From contig CM032794.1 of the NCBI GenBank assembly GCA_019155185.1, positions 9,773,988 through 9,837,987 of the forward strand: a DNA stretch of 64,000 bases. Reading direction: 5' to 3'. The DNA comes from Beaufortia kweichowensis (taxonomy: Eukaryota; Chordata; Actinopteri; Cypriniformes; Gastromyzontidae). Below the pieces are notes generated by a model that saw only the letters and a list, made by a program, of their open reading frames with translations, was not told the DNA's origin and did no database searches. Of this stretch, positions 62,453-64,000 are shown in pieces. The stretch's first letter is position 1; each line of letters opens with the position of its first letter. A program made the position numbers and the translations under genes.

Positions 62453-64000
62453 GTGAGTATTTCTGCTGTCTTTCCACAACTTTGCAGTGTGAAGTGTCAA
62501 AGAAACACAAGGAAATGCTCTATGGGGTGAATTGTCTTTTTAAACAGCTTTTTAAATTCTGTAGGTTTTAGTTAGCTGCAGATGCAGTTATGAAGCTTGT
62601 TTGGTGAGGGTGAACCCTTGAATGCTGTTTGATTTATTTATGGGTTGCAGTACTGAGAGTAGTTATGAATTCTGTTTTGCTTGTCAACACTTCAGACACA
62701 TAGATTTATTATTCTCAAACTGCTTAATGATAACAAAAGTAAAATCGTTCTTGACATTTGGTGGTTCATTTCATGCTTTGTGGAGATCAAATAGACAGTA
62801 CCGTTCCATTTTTAATATTGAAACTTTGTTTATTGTGTATTTTATGTACTTTTTCTTTGAAATTGTTTGGTTACAGTTAGGCTACAGTATATACAGTTGT
62901 ATTACCTGCTTTTTCTTGTGCAAGGTAGAACGTAGAGGAAGTTGTTTGTCTTTATTTATAGTTACTTATTAGTCTTTGTGGAAGAGTTATTTACAGCAGT
63001 ATAGAATCCTAGTAAAGCCCTGTGCACAACTCATACTGTCAAAAACTATTTTCAACACACTATACTGTATTGCTAGGTCACCTTGCTGATAAACTATTTA
63101 GATAAAGGCATTTCAGGCCTTACACGCACATACATTTGATCAATTTTCAACTTGACTGAGAACAGCAGAGCAACCCATTTTCTACACCACTGAATAAATA
63201 CATTTTGAATTCATTTCCTGCAATCCCTGAAGATTAGCTTTGTCAGGTTTTTTCTCTGTCATGTAAGCCTGTCATCAAAACGGGATGTTTTCTGAGCTTT
63301 GTGTGTTCTGTCTGGGAAATTAGTGTCCCATTTTTTAGATGCAGATCTAGTAGGGAGTGTCTTTGCAATCTCTCCTAGGTATTTGCTCACTTGTGTTGTG
63401 TGTTTTAACTGTAATTTGTTGTGTAATTAATAATTAAGCTGCTTTGTGTTTTGGTCACACCTGCCTGTCTTGACACTAGACTAGAGCAGTTTAAATAACA
63501 GTTCTGGCTATTAAAATATTAAATGCCATAAGGAGGGAGCTCACAGTTGCTTCTAAATATCAAAGAATCAGTTCTGATTAGACAAATGTATCCATAATCA
63601 TAGGTCAGTTGTAGCCTGTGTGTTTTATTTAGGCCTTCAGTGTGACCTAGACTATTAAAACTGTTTTTCAATTATTAGGATGCCAAGAGTGTACAAATGA
63701 AAACTGGCAAATTGTTATCCACTCTCAACAGACATGTGATGTCTATAGGGTTTTTAGAGAAAATAGAAATAAATAAATTGTGTTACATTTAGTTTTGTTA
63801 TATGTATACCTAAAGTTGGGGTGTTAATGGTTATTGTGGTTACTTGATGCTGCAGTTTATTGTCTATAACAGTAAATAGTTACGCTCACTGCAGAATGGT
63901 GGCTCTCTTGGAGCATGGTTTGACATCCCTGGTGTTTAGCATTGGTTGACAGTTACGGTCCTGGTGACTCACAGTAATGCAATTTTGTACTCCTCCATTT
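62453..64000. other. itfg1: itfg1 intron 6 (continues past the window)
   Basis: 1.5 kb without a recognisable ITFG1 exon. A 116-codon plus-strand frame at 62622-62972 is hydrophobic and AT-rich and looks like chance. Confidence 0.7.

Noticed and set aside
62622..62972. 116-codon plus-strand frame
   Set aside because: AT-rich hydrophobic chance frame in itfg1 intron 6; it does not resemble ITFG1.
1..64000. CRISPR arrays, rRNA, canonical tRNA genes
   Set aside because: None visible; tRNA-like heads belong to degenerate SINEs and do not form complete cloverleaf genes.

Overview
The window looks like nuclear DNA of a teleost, most likely a cyprinid. The basis is vertebrate GT-AG genes with many exons, AT-rich introns, several copies of miniature transposons with the AGGGATAGTTCACCC terminus typical of carp-like fishes, and SINE/LINE tails ending in the common fish motif AAGTCGCTTTGGATAAAAG. 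There are no bacterial operons, CRISPR arrays or phage features.

Layout. (1) 1-5 kb: mostly unexplained AT-rich DNA. It has weak evidence for minus-strand exons of an unidentified gene or genes (171-11, 878-777, 3462-3406), a CRE plus E-box cluster near 3470-3520, a CTCF-like site at 3121-3135 and a retroelement-like block at 4.4-4.8 kb. (2) 5.3-10.7 kb: a tandem array of three rhodopsin-family GPCR genes on the plus strand, closest to leukotriene B4 receptors. Copies 1 and 3 are intact single coding exons; copy 2 is a clear pseudogene. (3) 13.3-61.0 kb: the whole phkb gene (phosphorylase kinase regulatory subunit beta) on the minus strand. I could place 31 coding exons per transcript; the phases close exactly and give 1098 aa plus stop (human: 1093 aa). 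It has two alternative first exons and a pair of mutually exclusive 91-nt exons (25a/25b). (4) 61.1-64 kb: the first six coding exons of itfg1 on the plus strand, head to head with phkb. The two start codons are 130 bp apart, suggesting a shared promoter; the ITFG1-PHKB neighbourhood is also found in human 16q12.1.

The introns of phkb hold most of the mobile DNA. The main items are an L2-type LINE fragment (about 29.94-31.38 kb) split by a 479-bp hAT-like element with a perfect 8-bp target duplication, several MITEs with visible inverted repeats and TA or TTAA flanks, tRNA-derived SINEs, and a (GTTGT)n tract abutting the acceptor of exon 25b.

Functionally, phkb encodes the large regulatory and scaffold subunit of the (alpha beta gamma delta)4 kinase that switches on glycogen phosphorylase. 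Its two first exons differ in whether they supply the arginine/lysine-rich context of the N-terminal PKA site, so promoter choice may set hormonal control. itfg1 encodes a secretory-pathway/membrane protein with an FG-GAP-like ectodomain. The GPCR array is a separate, lineage-expanded immune-type receptor cluster. No completely new system is evident; the best leads are regulatory (alternative first exons, mutually exclusive exons with a UG-rich tract, a possible frame-breaking exon in intron 14) and the unidentified exons at the left edge.
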